Assembly: GCA_024761205.1 (NCBI GenBank)
Contig: JAMASS010000015.1
Span: forward strand, 1 to 64,000
DNA: 64,000 nt
DNA from: Limisphaerales bacterium
GTDB lineage: Bacteria > Verrucomicrobiota > Verrucomicrobiia > Limisphaerales > AAA164-E04
Reading direction: 5' to 3'
The notes under the pieces were generated by a model, which saw only the letters and a list, made by a program, of their open reading frames with translations, was not told where the DNA came from and did not search any database. The position numbers and the translations under genes are program-made. The stretch's first letter is position 1; each line of letters starts with the position of its first letter. Of the stretch, positions 9,801 through 18,369 are shown in pieces.

Positions 9801-9971
9801 GCGCACGGAAGCCAGAGTGTCGCCCCCACGATCAGAAACAAAAACGGCTAAATAAGAAACGCCTAAAGCAACGATGATCGCCAGCAGCGCCTCCAGGCTT
9901 TGAACCCGCCACAATCGCCACCGCAACTGACCAAACCGCGCTTCAAGCTCGCTTGGGAGCTGGATTCTCAT
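6855..9971 (-). CDS. Large membrane-anchored coiled-coil protein (DUF4175-like), first gene of operon
   Basis: The protein has 1038 residues. Two N-terminal membrane helices lie at about 26-46 and 58-78, with a third at about 150-172 (LVVASFVLGILLIGLWGAVP). A beta-rich extracytoplasmic part follows to about 480, then a long Gln/Glu/Ala-rich coiled coil from roughly 500 to 830. The tail is Gly/Ser-rich and ends in an LPTEFRRVFEHYFRELEQ amphipathic segment. The layout matches DUF4175-like proteins that lie beside toroid and BatA-type genes in PVC bacteria. The role is unknown; it probably organises an envelope complex with the three secreted proteins encoded downstream, to which it is joined by a 2-base gap. 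The start at 9971 is followed by a plausible membrane-proximal N-terminus. Confidence 0.75.
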   Translation of the reverse strand: MRIQLPSELEARFGQLRWRLWRVQSLEALLAIIVALGVSYLAVFVSDRGGDTLASVRAAILLGGLVVSSLAAMRWIFRWIIKRPEIKHLAVLVQRRYRQLGDRLLGIVELANEASRPAHFSEELYEAAIEQVSADALSYDFEKAVSTRGLRRLVVASFVLGILLIGLWGAVPGAARNAFARWLAPHRDIPRYTLVRIEALKAKGVVVHGEPFEVTARVRYESFWKPKVVYARFGTERPLKAFVQGGILRVEVPSQHDPRVLDVGLGDTSARLSIEPVFRPKLVEITGQEAPPSYLGYSAREVKISGSVLNVLEGSQVSFHGKISRNLESASLVLEEGGEQALAIDGSRFSCEALSLTNIVEASLSWRDELGLENTNPWAFVIRHYADQEPSIDLPELGFDSAILDTEVLALRVVTRDDFGVNEFGLNWQTNLGPQPSTELLEDEFHDGSLNRSQTELEATFYFSPAIFEIPAGATVEFQGFATDYYPGRMPVETLAYRVHVVSSAEHAELIRSRLESLLTNLEEISRLQEKLTAATAELRDHLDLDPAVIENRLQDQLDDQAMNAAQLSHLAQQGIETLREAMRNARFTDEMMKQWAEIMANMQSLAQQKMSEASRSLRSAQRSAKGRAQNLADAQQTQEDILQALEEMQRDVNEDMDQMEAMTLAQRLRAIGTGETEIEEALMQQAAETIGLFPNELAPRFQAANERLSEVQAEASEESKAIQEEISRFFERTEREAYGEVSKAMKESNVVEGLLDIRDLIEDNVTMRATEELARWAAQYDEWGDLLEPELSDDPSSGSGDGGENELDLTKHLMALLRLRESELTLRVQTRLLNGKREDPNFFVEQISELAESQVGIQERLVDVLLENPLPDIDAVLDEAHVQMDEVVELLNQNNAGDETVEGETNAINIITDAINMINEQAQRRGSRASAMAQHMAMMMQMTAMGKGRSMAPNPSGSGSQAGGDTDQAVEGLEGDAKGSADESRGVSRTSGMSESLPTEFRRVFEHYFRELEQLEATLPMPTLDSPTGSPKVQSAD

Positions 9972-10250
9972 ATCGTTTCTTCAAGGAGCCCCTTGGCAGA
10001 TGAAAACAAAAGGGCACTTGGCCAATTCAATCAGGCTTCCCGAAACCCTGTCGAGCCTAGAATCAGGAGCCACCCAACGCGCTTCGCCCGCCCCCGCAAA
10101 AAAGGCGCGAACCCAAACCTCAAACCCACAAAAAATCTCGGAGCGGGACGCGCAAACGGAAACGGACTGAACGAACCTACGGCTCAATCGCATTCAAAGC
10201 CAGCGGACTGGACAAGCCGAAAACATCACCCGTGAACGCCTACCAATCTT

Positions 10251-11555
10251 CGAGTCAGCTTTCATCGTTCAGATCAAGGGAAACGCACATGGTCTCCACC
10301 GCCGACTCAACCCATTCAATGTGGTCCGCCAACCATTGCGGGTTCTCCGTATTGCCTTCACCCAGTTCCCGCCACGCCCAATCCCACCGTTCCCGAAGGT
10401 GGTCCGCGGCGACAAAAATGGTTCAGAGTCGCGGGTTTTGGTTCGGGGAGAGCACTCTCAAAGTGTGCCGCTCCTTCGGCGTCTGACCATCATCACCCGT
10501 AAAAAGCGGTATCATCTCGATCACTTCCTTCGCCAACAACAACAGACCAGACTGCTTTGACACGTCAATCAAGCGTTGAAACTGCGTTTTGGAACGCTCA
10601 TGAGCACGATGGTGAATTGCCAAGCTGAGTCCCAACCGCAAATCTTATGAAGCTCCTGTCTTTGCTGCACTTTGGGATCGGGCGACGCCAACCGTCGTTG
10701 CCTTTCTGCTTCGCGCTAGCGCCTCCTTTCAGCGTATTCTTCATACACGCGAATTGTCTTCTTCTGTCGCGCGTTTGGTGCTCTCGAGACAGTTTCGTGA
10801 TACTTGGGATGATCCTTGAGCCGTTCTGCAACGTATTCGTGCCAACGCTTCAAACGGTCTGTGCGAGACTTAAAATCAATGTCTTGCAGCGCTCCCGAAG
10901 GCTTCAAAGGCCGTTCCTTGGCGGCTCGAAGACGTGGATTCACTTCCCGCTAATGGGCCAGTTTCCCCGCCAGTTGCTGATAAGCGGAACCTTGCGGCCG
11001 GCTTTCTTTCTTCACTTCCGCTGGCGTCTTGGCGGTTTCCGCTGACGGTGCGGCTTCCGCAACGCTCGCCTTGGGGAGACAGGGCCGCCGTCCGCTAGGC
11101 GGAGCGGTATCCCAGCTAGGCAATGGCAACTGCAACGTAAAGCATTCGATTTTTCAGGGTCTTTTGCCTTCCTCTTGCACAGTTTAGTAGTTAGTAAGTT
11201 TGCGAGCAATCGAGATACTGCTGCCAGGAAGCCGTCATGCGAGCATTGCGGTTTCTGTCATTGGCTTCGTATTGAGGCCTGTATTTATCGGGTGGCCTTC
11301 TCTCGGACAATGGCCTCTTGTTCGGTCTTTTCGAGTCTAGCCTGTTGAATGCCTCTGCCGCCTCATTGGTCGGCCAGGATTTGGGCGTTCCGGGCATGGA
11401 TTTCATTCCATCAGGGCAACCTCAGGATCCCACTGGCGCTGACGCGGGAGTCGGCGGTGAATTGGTTGAAGTTTGTGCTGCTGATTGATTGATGCCGCCG
11501 ATTGCCAGCATCACCGTGAGGGAAATCGGAAAAGGGTTTGTTTGATTAGCTTCAT
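10251..11555 (-). pseudogene. Broken gene for an unknown secreted protein
   Basis: ATG 11555 has an AGAGAGAA ribosome site just upstream and opens a signal peptide that continues after an early frameshift as ISLTVMLAIGGINQSAAQ. Coding-like pieces follow in several frames: EAFNRLDSKRPNKRPLSE, TDRLKRWHEYVAERLKDHPK, EVIEMIPLFTGDDGQTPKER and finally ADHLRERWDWAWRELGEGN with a TGA near 10251. Joined, they would make a secreted protein of roughly 430 residues. I do not recognise the family. At least four frame changes are needed, so it is not functional. A folded repeat element lies directly upstream, in the same position relative to the gene as the related element at 32.1 kb. Confidence 0.5.
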
Positions 11556-11679
11556 TTCGATTCTCTCTGTTATTTAATCGTATTTGTTTTGTTGTTAACA
11601 GCTCGGCATCCGTGGAGCGTCACTCAACGGACTTTGCTTGGCTGTTGATTCCATACTTGCGGGTAAACGCGAAAGGCCT

Positions 11680-11905
11680 CGCCTGTTCGCCTGAACACCG
11701 GAAAGGGGTCTGAAATCCCTCCCACCGCTTTTAGTCCAGGCTGTTGTATTCAGTGGGTGACTCAACGTTAGGTCGCCCCAAATATATAATCAGAAACAGG
11801 CTAAATTGAAGACAAGGCCGGCATTAAGAGGAAAAAGTCACTTTCCCTGCATTTTTTCGGGCGGGGATTTTTGGCGGCAGGCGGCGGTCAAAAGGCGCCA
11901 TTCAT
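11680..11905. repeat. Folded dispersed element, copy A
   Basis: This stretch shares with 32057-32260 an exact 22-base core (11680-11701, starting CGCCTGTTCGCC), then CTGTTGTATTCAG about 50 bases on, and a similar far end around GGTCAAAAGGCGCCATTC. Total spacing is nearly equal (about 206 versus 189 bases), while the middle has diverged. A GTTAGGT motif follows the core region here. Both copies sit between the 3' end of one minus-strand gene and the 5' end of a minus-strand gene for a signal-peptide protein. It might be a recombination site, terminator or leader. No integrase is in the window. Confidence 0.6.
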
Positions 11906-11934
11906 CGGTTTGGTTTCCTGGCTGTTTCCTGTGC

Positions 11935-14169
11935 TTAGCTGGTTTTGAGCTGAAAAAACAGGGTGGACATGCCGGGGAGGGCGATGTCGATTGCCTGCGC
12001 TTGACCATCCCACTGGATGGGCATTGAGACGCTCTCCTGTCTGGTGTTTTCCACATGGCCGCCATAGCGTTTAGTGTTGGTGTTGATGGCTTCTTGCCAA
12101 ATACCGGGATGAGGTGCTCCGACCCGATAATGGTCTCGTGTTACCGAGGTGAAGTTGCCGATCACGAGCAGGGTGTGTTGGGCGCCGTGATCGAGCCGCA
12201 TAAAACTCAGAACGCATGACTCGTGGTCTGAGTGGTTGATCCACTGAAAGGTGCTTGAATCAAAATCACAGCGGCCAAGATTGGGATGGCGGCGATAGAA
12301 GGCATTGAGGTCGGCGATTAGGGTTTGAATCCCTTTGTGATCGTCATACTGCAGGAGATGCCAATCGAGACTTCGATCATAGGCCCATTCCGAGGATTGG
12401 CCGAAATCACTCCCCATGAAGAGCGTTTTCTTGCCAGGCCAGCCCCACATCCAAGCATATAAGGCTTTCAGCTGTTTGGCCTTCTCGGGAATGTGTTCAG
12501 CGCCCATCTTAAGGAGCATGGATCCTTTTCCGTGCACGATTTCGTCATGAGAAAACGTTAAATTAAAACGCTCGGTGTGTTGGTAGATGGCGCCGAAGGT
12601 GAGATCGCCTTGATGCCATTTGCGATAGATCGGATCCTTCTGGAAGTATTCGATGGTGTCGTGCATCCAACCCATATTCCATTTAAGATCAAATCCCAGG
12701 CCGCCTTCATGGGTGGGTTTGGTGACTCCATCCCAGGCGGTGGATTCTTCGGCGATCATCAGGACGCCTGGGAAGGACTGGTGAACGGCGTCGTTGGCTG
12801 CTCGGAGGAAATCGATGGCTTCGATGTTCTCGCGTCCTCCATACTTGTTGGGAACCCACTGATCGTGAGATCTCGAATAGTCGAGATAGAGCATGGAAGC
12901 GACGGCATCGACACGGAGGCCATCAATGTGAAACTGTTCACACCAGGAGAGCGCACTCCCGATCAGAAACGAACGAACTTCGGGACGTCCATAGTTGAAA
13001 ATAAGGGTGCCCCAGTCCTGATGCTCGCCCTGTCTCGGGTCGGCGTGTTCGTAGAGATGCGTGCCGTCGAACTCAGCGAGAGCGAAGGCATCCTTGGGAA
13101 AGTGGGCAGGCACCCAATCGAGAATCACGCCGATCCCATTTTGGTGAAGTGTGTCAATGAGATAGCGGAGGTCATCGGGAGTGCCGAAGCGATGAGTGGG
13201 CGCAAAAAACCCCGTGACCTGATAGCCCCAGGATCCGTCGAAGGGGAATTCGGAGAGCGGCATGAACTCCACGTGAGTGTAGTTCATCTGTTGTAGGTAT
13301 TCGACGAGTTCGCCCGCAATTTCGCGGTAGGATAGGGGGCGGTTGCCGTCTTCGCTTGCTTGTTTCCAGGAGCCGAGGTGCATCTCGTAAATGGAAATCG
13401 GCATATCTGGCCATTGGGTCTCGCTACGCTGTTGGATCCACTCGTCGTCACCCCATTGATATTCACTTGGCGAGTTGACGATCGAAGCGTTGTTGGGTGG
13501 TGATTCGAAGTAGGTGCTGTAGGGGTCGGACTTGAGACGAAGGTGCCCGTGGCTGTCGAGTAATTCGTATTTGTAAAGTGTGCCTTGTTGAAGACCGGGA
13601 ATGAACAGTTCCCAAACCCCGGATGACCCCATGGAGCGCATGGGATGGTAGCGGCCCTCCCAGGCATTGAAATCACCGGTCACGGAGACGCGCCGAGCGC
13701 TCGGCGCCCAGACCGCAAAAGACACTCCCGGGATGCCGTTAATGGTACGACAGTGAGCGCCCATTTTGTGAAATACTTGTCGATCCGTGCCTTCGTTGAA
13801 GAGGTAGAGGTCATCGTCTCCCAAGGTTGGCAGAAATGAATAAGGATCGTAGAATTCACGAAACTCACCGTTGGGTTGCTCGATCCATAGTCGGTAGGCG
13901 AACACTTCCTGACGTTCGGCGATGAAGCCTTCGAAAAATCCACGCCCATCAATCTTGTCCAAAGGGAATCGAAGGCCATTCGTTTGTCCCAGTTCGACGA
14001 CGTCGCAGCGGACCGCCCCTTGGATGAACACGCGCACGACGAGTCCAGATTTTCCGTCCTGCGTGGCCAGATGCATGCCGAGCCATTGATGTGGATGATG
14101 ATGGGAGCCTGCGAGAACAGAGGCGGTTTCAGACGGAACTTGATTCATTCTTGCGATACCGACAACCAA
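11935..14169 (-). CDS. glgB: 1,4-alpha-glucan branching enzyme
   Basis: This 744-residue GH13 enzyme forms alpha-1,6 branches in glycogen by cutting and transferring alpha-1,4 chains in the cytoplasm. It carries an N-terminal GlgB-specific beta domain (about 20-120), a CBM48 domain (about 145-230, ending DPYSTYFESPP) and a catalytic barrel. The nucleophile is Asp421 in GLRVDAVASMLY, the acid/base is Glu474 in MIAEESTAW, and the third acid is Asp542 in FSHDEIVHGKGS. Length is normal for bacterial GlgB (about 730). ATG 14148 is an alternative start. No other glycogen gene is adjacent: upstream is a pseudogene and downstream a repeat element, so it is probably transcribed alone. Confidence 0.97.
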   Translation of the reverse strand: MVVGIARMNQVPSETASVLAGSHHHPHQWLGMHLATQDGKSGLVVRVFIQGAVRCDVVELGQTNGLRFPLDKIDGRGFFEGFIAERQEVFAYRLWIEQPNGEFREFYDPYSFLPTLGDDDLYLFNEGTDRQVFHKMGAHCRTINGIPGVSFAVWAPSARRVSVTGDFNAWEGRYHPMRSMGSSGVWELFIPGLQQGTLYKYELLDSHGHLRLKSDPYSTYFESPPNNASIVNSPSEYQWGDDEWIQQRSETQWPDMPISIYEMHLGSWKQASEDGNRPLSYREIAGELVEYLQQMNYTHVEFMPLSEFPFDGSWGYQVTGFFAPTHRFGTPDDLRYLIDTLHQNGIGVILDWVPAHFPKDAFALAEFDGTHLYEHADPRQGEHQDWGTLIFNYGRPEVRSFLIGSALSWCEQFHIDGLRVDAVASMLYLDYSRSHDQWVPNKYGGRENIEAIDFLRAANDAVHQSFPGVLMIAEESTAWDGVTKPTHEGGLGFDLKWNMGWMHDTIEYFQKDPIYRKWHQGDLTFGAIYQHTERFNLTFSHDEIVHGKGSMLLKMGAEHIPEKAKQLKALYAWMWGWPGKKTLFMGSDFGQSSEWAYDRSLDWHLLQYDDHKGIQTLIADLNAFYRRHPNLGRCDFDSSTFQWINHSDHESCVLSFMRLDHGAQHTLLVIGNFTSVTRDHYRVGAPHPGIWQEAINTNTKRYGGHVENTRQESVSMPIQWDGQAQAIDIALPGMSTLFFQLKTS

Positions 14170-14584
14170 CGGACGGATGCTGTGCGATGCGTTTTTGTGG
14201 AGGCGCTACATCGCAAGGGTAGCGGACTGCCTACTTACGTCTGTCATTTTAGCCGCCCCATCCGTAAGCTCAAATCTTTTCTTCGACAGGAGGTGTGCGT
14301 TTGAATAAAAGGGAGGAGGGTGAAACTCCTCTTCCGACTAACCACAACAGAACGAGAATCCTGTTTTTCAAAAAATTGGTCTTGTTGAAACATCTGCTGG
14401 TTGACTTGGGTGTAGTTGTTCAATTGATGGAATCTTTGATTGCTCTCGCCTTAACCGTCGTGGTGGTGACATCACCGTTGTCCGCGTGTACGATTTTTTG
14501 CTTACTGATGGGGATCGGCCTCTCTTCTTCAACCATGAGGATTGGTCTAATTCGAAGATGCGGATTGGGTTCATAACGGCACAG
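14170..14584. other. Upstream region of glgB, no gene seen
   Basis: The stretch holds only short frames without family matches. It must carry the promoter of glgB on the minus strand and probably the decayed 3' end of the YCF48-like pseudogene. I could not pick out a convincing -35/-10 pair. Confidence 0.4.
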
Positions 14585-15780
14585 CCGGGGCGGTATGACC
14601 GAGCATTTAGTTGATTTCGACAACGGCTGGGCGCAGGGTGGGTTGAGTTCGAATATGCTTCCGTTTCGGCCGTCGCCGAAGAGTCGATTGTTTGCTGAGG
14701 CCACCGATCTGAGCGTTCCTTTGATGACCGGATTCAAATGCGGACCAGGTTGGTGCCGTCGCCCATCGAAGTGGCGAAACCGTAAGTGGATGTTCGATCG
14801 GGCCAAGGAAGGGGGCGTAGCTCAAATTTGATTCCGAGGTTCACCCACAGGGGTCCAATGACCGTCAGCGAATTTGATGGCCAAAAGGCCCGTGAGCTCG
14901 GGCGTGTTAACGGAGATAGATTCCCGAGGGTTGCCCCGTCATCCTCGGATCGGATCATCGCCAGTTCGCAGCAACCACGGGTTCCCGGCGATGAGCTTAG
15001 GTTCCGTTGCTCCGAGCGATGCTGTTCCATTGTCCGTCAATCCGTGCTCCTTTGATCCAGGTCTAGTAAAGTCCGTCTTCCGAACGGTAGACCACCCCAT
15101 CATTTCCGCCGGCGAGCCAAGTTCCTCCGTGATTGGTTGCTGTCCGGATATTTGGACGCTAGCGAATGGTCGTGAATCGAATGTCAGGCGGCGCCCCAGC
15201 GATTTTTGATTGTAGCCGAGCGCCAGAACGTAAAAATATGGACCCAAGTCCTGGTGAAACCAATCAATCCCGTTGCTGGAGCGGCGCAGATAGCAAGTGT
15301 CCATGACGGCTTCAGGTTCGGCCCGATGGATGGACAGCCAAGCTTCGTCGTCTTGCCTCGAGATAATGAATTCCTGTTCGCCTACGACCGCCCATCGACC
15401 GGCACTGTCGCCTTGTCGCCAGCGGAGTCGGTTTGGAGAGGAGAGAATGAGCCCGTGACCGCCAACGACAATCCACAGCCTACTGAAACTCGAGAGGGAG
15501 CGGATGCCGAGACGGGGTTCCGAGTCGCCTGGAGAGCAGTTCATGCCATCGGGTGAAATTGAGAATCAGCCCGCTGCTGCGGGCCGTTCAGAGGCCGTCG
15601 TGATAGACGACGTCGGATAAATCGTTCGGATGCCCAGGACGGGGTCCTGCCTTCTGGCTCTCACAGGCCGGAGATGGCAGCGCTTGTGCAGTAGCTATGA
15701 ATGATGATGCAGGGATCAGGCACCTAACCAGGCGTGTCCCTTGGGACCAGGGAATTTGGTCATAAGCAGGATTTGAACCA
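14585..15780 (-). pseudogene. YCF48/BNR-like beta-propeller secreted protein, multiply frameshifted
   Basis: Reading the minus strand across frames gives repeated propeller blades of the type 'xWLAVGxxGxIxxSxDGxxW'. Examples are PNDLSDVVYHDG, VVGGHGLILSSP, SNGIDWFHQDLG, GGTWLAGGNDGVVYRSEDG (followed by an in-frame TAG), SVASANNRLFGDGRNGSIFE and NSLTVIGPLWVN. A signal-like start (RCLIPASSFIATAQALPSPA) lies near 15770. Such proteins are common secreted proteins of unknown role in Verrucomicrobia. The longest open piece is 15544-14939, but blades before and after it lie in other frames, so the gene is clearly decayed. It was once roughly 400 residues long. Confidence 0.65.
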
Positions 15781-16057
15781 GCTGTTTTGCTCGAAGCTGG
15801 CATCTTTTATGTTCGCTTTGGGCCGCTAGGCGGATATTTGCCTGCAGGAACGCATGGATTCGTTGAATGTCAAAGCCGCACCTATTGTGGATCAAGTATC
15901 GTCAGACCGGATCCGAACAGGCCCTTTGTCGCGCTTGTCAGGCACTATTCTGGCTTGATGTATTCCACGGCGCCTCGCTACCTTCACAAGGATCATGCAT
16001 TGGCAGGGATCGGTTCCAGCGCTGCTGTTTCGGTAAAGGCCCACGAACACGATTGTT

Positions 16058-16816
16058 ATGACTAAATTGAAGTCCAGTATCGTTGCCGCTGCGACCGGCG
16101 CTTTGTTGACCACACCTGCGGTTGTCTACTTCCATGGCAAAGCCGTGAACTATGAACGTGCTCTTGCGGCACAACTCGAACGAGAGAATGCGTCTGCTGA
16201 AGTTCATCAAGTGGAATCTGTCGAACCTCCTAGGCTACCCAATGACCAATATCTCGAACTCATGCGCTTGCGCGGAGAGGTAGGCCCTCTGCGGGCCCAA
16301 GTCCGGAAATTGAAACAAGCGATGCAAGAACGGGAAGAATCCTTGAAAGCATACCGTGAGGGGGAGGAAGAAAAACGTCGTGGTCTCACGGCACGACGAG
16401 AAGAAATCCGGCAGATCACGATCCAACGGATGGGATCGGCAAAAGAGTTGGCGTTGGGAATGCTGGTTTATGCAAACCAGAACAAGGGCAAATTTTCCGG
16501 CCGAATCGAAGATGTTCTCACGGTTTTGGCCGAGGAAGAAACTGAAGCCCGAGCCCAGTTGAATCTGTTGGAGTCGGATGCCTATGAACGATTCGATTTT
16601 GTCTACTCCGGTCGATTTCCCATGGATCAAGACCCGGCCAAAACGATCGTCCTGCGCGAGCGAGAACCTTGGTTGAACGCCGACAATCGCTGGGCGCGGA
16701 TCTATGCCTTTGCGGACGGACATGTGAAGGTGCATACCTCTGACGATCCGGACTTCTCGGAATGGGAAGCCGAGCGCATGCCGATGCCTGCCGCCGCATC
16801 AGAAGACACATTTTGA
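16058..16816 (+). CDS. Exported coiled-coil protein with pseudopilin-like C-terminus
   Basis: The 252-residue product has an N-terminal signal/anchor (SIVAAATGALLTTPAVVYFH). A charged coiled coil spans about 25-125 (RLRGEVGPLRAQVRKLKQAM), and the globular C-terminal part includes ALGMLVYANQNKGKFSG and ends near RIYAFADGHVKVHTSDD. The last motif is the F-x-DGH(V) signature found at the end of type II secretion pseudopilins of Planctomycetes and Verrucomicrobia (H-X9-DG group), though the classical FTLIE pilin start is absent. The role is unknown. It is the only plus-strand gene in the first 48 kb that looks intact, and it faces the minus-strand cassette that ends at 16931. Confidence 0.75.
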   Translation: MTKLKSSIVAAATGALLTTPAVVYFHGKAVNYERALAAQLERENASAEVHQVESVEPPRLPNDQYLELMRLRGEVGPLRAQVRKLKQAMQEREESLKAYREGEEEKRRGLTARREEIRQITIQRMGSAKELALGMLVYANQNKGKFSGRIEDVLTVLAEEETEARAQLNLLESDAYERFDFVYSGRFPMDQDPAKTIVLREREPWLNADNRWARIYAFADGHVKVHTSDDPDFSEWEAERMPMPAAASEDTF

Positions 16817-16930
16817 TACCCAATGGGGCATGAGTGGGCGAGAGTGTGTTCTGATGGTGCCACCCTCTTGATCGTCATCTAGGAAAGTCTTTGCCCACTG
16901 TTCGATTTTTGCATTTGAAAAAATATCACG

Positions 16931-17542
16931 TCAATCAATGCTTTCACCAAGAGGCGCAGCAATCGACTCTTCATTCTGTTTATCCTTCTCCAAAAAGAAC
17001 TTTTCGACTGCTTCCTCGATGGTCTGATGTCTGCATATACGTGCCAACATCTTTAATAGATATGTAATCACACGCATACCTATTTTATTGCTTCTCGATG
17101 GTGGTTGATTCTTTGGTGTTTTAGGTTTTTGAGATGCATCAAGAATTTTCTCTAACATCGGATTATGTGCCACCTGCTTCTTGTAGTTATGCTCCTGAAA
17201 CATTTTCTGATACTCTCTGAATACTTTGGCGTAATGCTTATGAGCATCAAGAAACAGTTGTTCTAGCTGATCGTAGACAGAATGTCTCACATCTGTATCA
17301 AATTCGAAAAACCTTCTTTTTCTGTAGTAAAAATTTTCAATCCGATGGTAGAGAGCTTCTGTATCTATCCATCTAGCTAGATCAATCCCTTCATAACTCT
17401 TGTCTTTGTAACCCATTTGCTGCATGTAATCATCACACTCCTTAAGATGGAGTTTATTTCTTGTGATCTCTTTCTTCTCTGAGACTCTCTTCAGTTGTAG
17501 CACCAAGGCTTCAAAGCCTTCCATTTCCATTTCTGTAATCAT
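16931..17542 (-). CDS. Hypothetical protein, small-gene cassette
   Basis: This 203-residue, highly charged, helix-rich protein (MITEMEMEGFEALVLQLKRV at the start) has no family that I recognise. Its base composition is visibly more AT-rich than the neighbouring genes. The ATG overlaps the stop of the upstream gene in an ATGA arrangement, and AGAAAGGAC a few bases upstream gives a strong ribosome site, so the two are translationally coupled. It is the last gene of a cassette of small minus-strand genes that has the look of phage- or plasmid-derived DNA. A structural or accessory role in a mobile element is a guess only. Confidence 0.65.
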   Translation of the reverse strand: MITEMEMEGFEALVLQLKRVSEKKEITRNKLHLKECDDYMQQMGYKDKSYEGIDLARWIDTEALYHRIENFYYRKRRFFEFDTDVRHSVYDQLEQLFLDAHKHYAKVFREYQKMFQEHNYKKQVAHNPMLEKILDASQKPKTPKNQPPSRSNKIGMRVITYLLKMLARICRHQTIEEAVEKFFLEKDKQNEESIAAPLGESID

Positions 17543-17952
17543 TGTTCGTGTCCTTTCTGTTTAGCTCTGAGCATACGCAACTCCGCGTATTCCCTATCCA
17601 TCTCCATCTTCCATTCACGAAAACTCTGCTGCACCTCGCCTAATGTAGGCAACTTATCCATATCAGGATAATGCGTTGCAAGGATATGCGTTCGTATTGG
17701 CTCGATTGCTTTGCCGAAAGTAGTGACAAACTTTTGAGCCTCCAACGAACCCGCAGCTGCGGACATCACTAACCCTGTTAGCTTATCCATAAGTTCTGCA
17801 TGAGAATCCATAGTATCTGCACATTGACACTCCACCATTGAATCCATTTTCTTTCTCAATTTCTCTACTGAATACAGCTTAAACAAAAGCCAAGAGATGA
17901 GCACTGTTGCAAGAAGCCCAATTGTAACAAGCCCCGTATCTGTTCTTTTCAT
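17539..17952 (-). CDS. Small membrane-anchored protein, cassette gene
   Basis: The chosen ATG at 17952 follows a GAAAGGATAG ribosome site and gives 137 residues; the longer frame from 18060 lacks one. The N-terminus MKRTDTGLVTIGLLATVLISWLL.. is a single membrane helix, followed by a coiled-coil-prone, Met/Lys-rich soluble part containing two Cys (ECQC). It could resemble a phage spanin or other small envelope protein, but no motif proves that. It overlaps the next gene by 4 bases and is preceded by a palindromic repeat in the 74-base gap to the upstream gene. Confidence 0.65.
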   Translation of the reverse strand: MKRTDTGLVTIGLLATVLISWLLFKLYSVEKLRKKMDSMVECQCADTMDSHAELMDKLTGLVMSAAAGSLEAQKFVTTFGKAIEPIRTHILATHYPDMDKLPTLGEVQQSFREWKMEMDREYAELRMLRAKQKGHEQ

Positions 17953-17976
17953 CGTTCTATCCTTTCGTTGTGGGTT

Positions 17977-18010
17977 AGTGGATAGAGGGCAGTGACTAGC
18001 ACTATCCACT
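17977..18010. repeat. AGTGGATAG palindrome, copy 1
   Basis: AGTGGATAG (17977-17985) and its reverse complement CTATCCACT (18002-18010) bracket an internal AGTGACTAG. The same arms and the same internal AGTGACTAG recur at 18750-18791, again between two cassette genes. The structure could form a hairpin in RNA or act as a recombination or processing site. Confidence 0.7.
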
Positions 18011-18025
18011 ATCATCACTAGATCA

Positions 18026-18328
18026 CTAGCTTTTGTTCTTCTGATCAAGAACATCCGCAATGCGTCCTAGGTTAGTATTCAGTTCTTCCAATTTGTCTCC
18101 AATCCCTGACAGACTATTTTCAATGTCAGTTAAAGATGTAAATGCCCCCTCTGATGAGGAATCTACTAGTCTACAGCCTAACCCACATAACTCATCCAGA
18201 TACTGAACAACAGTTTTATGATGCACCATCTCAAGTCCTGGTTGTTCATGGTCTGGACAACCGAATGTATTCTCCAACAGTTCATTGAGTCTATCTAACC
18301 GTTTAATGACTTCATTATTCATGTTCAT
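18026..18328 (-). CDS. Hypothetical protein, cassette gene
   Basis: This 100-residue protein starts MNMNNEVIKRLDRLNELLEN and ends with a leucine/isoleucine-rich amphipathic helix (IGDKLEELNTNLGRIADVLD), so it is probably a coiled coil. Cys-containing loops (FGCPDHEQPG and LCGLGCRLVD) lie in the middle. No known family is evident. An AGAAAGACAG ribosome site precedes the ATG. The leader AACTAACAGAAAG is almost the same as that of the gene at 19062, suggesting that the cassette genes were duplicated or assembled with a common 5' element. The gene is clearly open and has the low-GC codon use of the cassette. Confidence 0.6.
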   Translation of the reverse strand: MNMNNEVIKRLDRLNELLENTFGCPDHEQPGLEMVHHKTVVQYLDELCGLGCRLVDSSSEGAFTSLTDIENSLSGIGDKLEELNTNLGRIADVLDQKNKS

Positions 18329-18369
18329 CGTTCTGTCTTTCTGTTAGTTGTTATTGTTTTCCGAAACAC

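Noticed and set aside
14939-15544. A 201-residue minus-strand open frame as an independent gene
   Set aside because: It is one frame of a longer YCF48-like pseudogene; blades continue in other frames on both sides.
15745-15805. A GGATTTGAACC string that resembles a tRNA T-arm on the minus strand
   Set aside because: The flanking bases do not form T-stem, acceptor or anticodon stems.
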